Origin: Thermoactinomyces sp. DSM 45892
GTDB lineage: Bacteria; Bacillota; Bacilli; Thermoactinomycetales; Thermoactinomycetaceae
Reading direction: 5' to 3'
Assembly (NCBI RefSeq): GCF_900107305.1
Contig: NZ_FNPL01000002.1
Location: 62,001-126,000 of the forward strand
Length of the DNA stretch: 64,000 bases
Shown here: piece after piece, positions 62,502-64,000 of the stretch
Layout: every line of letters starts with the position of its first letter
How positions within the stretch are numbered: position 1 is the first letter of the stretch
Notes under the pieces: model-generated
Databases searched by the model: none
Seen by the model: only the letters and a program-made list of their open reading frames with translations
What the model was told of the DNA's origin: nothing
Translations under genes and position numbers: made by a program

Positions 62502-62909
62502 ATGGAATTTTCTACTTTCGGAAGGCATGTAGCCATGGACGCATGGGGTGTAAATTTTGATCTTTTGAACGACGCGGAATTTTTACGCGAAAAGATGGAG
62601 CAGGCAGCTGTTGAGTGTGGTGCGACTATCTTGTCCGTTCAATCTCAACAATTTGATCCCCAAGGTGCGACGGTACTTGTTATGTTATCGGAGAGTCATC
62701 TCTCGATTCATACTTACCCAGAAAAAGGTTTTGCCGCACTAGATTGCTATACTTGTGGTCATACGGTTGATCCCATGGTTGCTATTGAGTACATGCTTGA
62801 AGCGTTACAACCAACCCAAGCAGTTTCCAAAGTCCTCAGACGCGGGGATGGACCCATTGAGGTTGTACAACCAGAGCACGTTGGTTCAAAGAAATTAGCG
62901 GCCGTCTAA
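62502..62909 (+). CDS. speD: S-adenosylmethionine decarboxylase proenzyme
   Basis: The 135-residue proenzyme is of the short bacterial type. Self-cleavage occurs before Ser in LSESHLSIHTYPEKGFAA, giving the pyruvoyl group; CGATILSVQSQQF and DCYTCGHTVDP are conserved active-site regions. It makes decarboxylated SAM for spermidine synthesis. ATG 62502 has GGAAGGGGG upstream; the open frame to 62460 runs through the folded leader. A terminator follows. Confidence 0.94.
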   Translation: MEFSTFGRHVAMDAWGVNFDLLNDAEFLREKMEQAAVECGATILSVQSQQFDPQGATVLVMLSESHLSIHTYPEKGFAALDCYTCGHTVDPMVAIEYMLEALQPTQAVSKVLRRGDGPIEVVQPEHVGSKKLAAV

Positions 62910-62927
62910 AACTGACTAGATGAATAC

Positions 62928-62970
62928 AAACCCCCCTCTCTACCATCGTTAGAGAGGGGGGTTATTATAT
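62928..62970. terminator. Bidirectional terminator between speD and ptsI
   Basis: AACCCCCCTCTCTA pairs with TAGAGAGGGGGGTT. Confidence 0.92.
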
Positions 62971-63013
62971 GTTTTGTTTTCATTCATTCCTAATGATGAA
63001 TCGTTATCTTCTT

Positions 63014-64000
63014 TTATCTTTTGTGGAGTGCTTCTAGTGCTAAGCTGGATGCCTCCGCAGATTCAATCTTGCGAATCTGTTGTTTTACTTGCGGGATGGC
63101 TTTTGCACTCATAGAAAGTTCGTTCAAGCCGAGACCGACTAAGATCTCGGTCATGCTGGTATCACCCGCTAGTTCCCCACACATCCCGGCTGGGATTCCA
63201 GCTCGGTGGCAGGCATCGCAAGTCATTTTAACTAGTTTTAGCACAGCTGGATGAGTCGGATCATAAAGCTGTGCCACTTGTTCGTTTCCGCGATCTGCTG
63301 CCAGTGTGTATTGAGTAAGGTCATTAGTACCGATACTCATGAAATCAACTTCCTTAGCCAGTTCATCAGCGTGGATAGCCGCGGCCGGAATCTCCACCAT
63401 AATCCCTACTTTGATTTGATTCGAGTAAGGGATTTTTTTCGTTGTTAATTCTTGTTTGCATTCCTCTAGAATCTGCTTTACCTGTAGAATTTCTGACACG
63501 CTCCCGATCATCGGGAACATGATCCAGAGTGTCCCATGTACACTAGCCCGGAGAAGTGCGCGGAGTTGTGTCTTAAAGACGTCAGGATTGGTGAGACAGT
63601 AACGAACGGCACGCAGACCGAGGAATGGATTTTCCTCTTTCGGTAGTTCCGCATAAGGTAAATGTTTGTCTCCACCAATATCTAAGGTTCGGATGATAAC
63701 AGGCTTTGATGGAAATGCTTCCAATACTTGTTTATAAGAGGTGTACTGTTCTTCCTCTGTAGGCCACTTCGTGTTTTCTAAATAGAGAAACTCTGTACGG
63801 AATAGTCCGATGCCCTCTGCATGGTTCGCTAACGCATCTGGTACATCTTGAGGGCTCCCGATATTCGCTAGTACCTCGATACGTTTCCGATCAGAAGTAT
63901 ACGCATCTTCCGATGCTTCTTGTAAGGCGGATGCTTGGAGTTCGTTTTGTTGTGCGATTTTTTCTTTAATCTGAGAGAGTAATCGATCGTTTGGGTTTAC
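63014..64000 (-). CDS. ptsI: Phosphoenolpyruvate-protein phosphotransferase (enzyme I), N-terminal part outside window
   Basis: The last 328 codons are present; the frame is open to the window end. It is the PEP-binding barrel half of enzyme I: IGLFRTEFLYL, TLDIGGDKHLPYAEL, IMVEIPAAAIHADELAKEVD, SIGTNDLTQYTLAADRGNEQ and the active-site Cys in IPAGMCGELAGD. The phospho-His domain that passes phosphate to HPr lies beyond base 64000, presumably with ptsH. It starts sugar uptake by the PTS. Confidence 0.95.
   Translation of the reverse strand, partial: VNPNDRLLSQIKEKIAQQNELQASALQEASEDAYTSDRKRIEVLANIGSPQDVPDALANHAEGIGLFRTEFLYLENTKWPTEEEQYTSYKQVLEAFPSKPVIIRTLDIGGDKHLPYAELPKEENPFLGLRAVRYCLTNPDVFKTQLRALLRASVHGTLWIMFPMIGSVSEILQVKQILEECKQELTTKKIPYSNQIKVGIMVEIPAAAIHADELAKEVDFMSIGTNDLTQYTLAADRGNEQVAQLYDPTHPAVLKLVKMTCDACHRAGIPAGMCGELAGDTSMTEILVGLGLNELSMSAKAIPQVKQQIRKIESAEASSLALEALHKR

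Noticed and set aside
1..64000. CRISPR arrays, rRNA genes, replication origin
   Set aside because: No regularly spaced repeats, no rRNA-like sequence and no DnaA-box cluster were seen on reading the window.

Overview
The window comes from a low-GC, Gram-positive, spore-forming Bacillales genome. Supporting signs are sigma-A type promoters, strong AGGAGG ribosome sites, many TTG/GTG starts, two LTA synthase family genes, a Cys/His-rich coat-like protein, an ECF sigma/anti-sigma pair and CsbB/YfhO genes. The family Thermoactinomycetaceae is a guess, not a demonstrated placement.

Layout. 1-8.3 kb: the end of an oligopeptide ABC ATPase gene, an AcoD/AldB-type aldehyde dehydrogenase, an amino acid permease, and a four-gene ABC exporter plus two-component operon of YvfRSTU/DesKR type. 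8.3-11.9 kb: a leftward heme or siderophore uptake operon (lipoprotein, permease, ATPase, ankyrin protein, IsdG-type heme monooxygenase) behind a promoter overlapped by a Fur box, with a second box downstream. 12.0-14.8 kb: a Flp-type prepilin, a VWA lipoprotein, a small secreted protein and a broken locus joining a prepilin-like leader to an M23 peptidase. 14.9-20.3 kb: two LTA synthase paralogs on either side of a diacylglycerol kinase. 21.3-27.2 kb: a decayed prophage that split a host tRNA-Ala gene in its anticodon loop. It holds IS3-family copies, an IS-flanked secreted-protein/membrane-protein pair, a HigBA-type toxin-antitoxin, tail and endolysin remnants, and an intact tRNA-Ala(GGC). 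27.3-35.9 kb: DctA-like and MFS transporters, a YugP-like protease, a nuclease lipoprotein, two tandem secreted papain-like proteases and a membrane HEXXH protein. 36.1-43.3 kb: ECF sigma/anti-sigma, an ABC exporter, a sphingomyelinase, a glutamate-synthase-like FMN enzyme and CtaM/YozB. 43.3-51.0 kb: a site-2-type protease and a GtcA-CsbB-YfhO-YfhO lipoteichoic-acid glycosylation cluster. 51.2-58.6 kb: a secreted lipase, an unusual three-gene cassette (all-helical protein, SecB-like chaperone, PD-(D/E)XK-like protein), two DUF4397 proteins, an RNPP-type HTH-TPR regulator and a methyltransferase. 58.9-64 kb: coat-like protein, IspH, FabI, SpeD with a structured leader, and the 3' part of ptsI.

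Two themes stand out. The first is cell-envelope polymer metabolism: LTA synthesis, recycling of its diacylglycerol by-product, and LTA glycosylation. The second is a mobile-element scar in which the element appears to supply the alanine tRNA that its own insertion destroyed. The best candidate for an undescribed system is the SecB-like/PD-(D/E)XK cassette at 52.9-54.7 kb, which has a perfect 11-bp inverted repeat just upstream.
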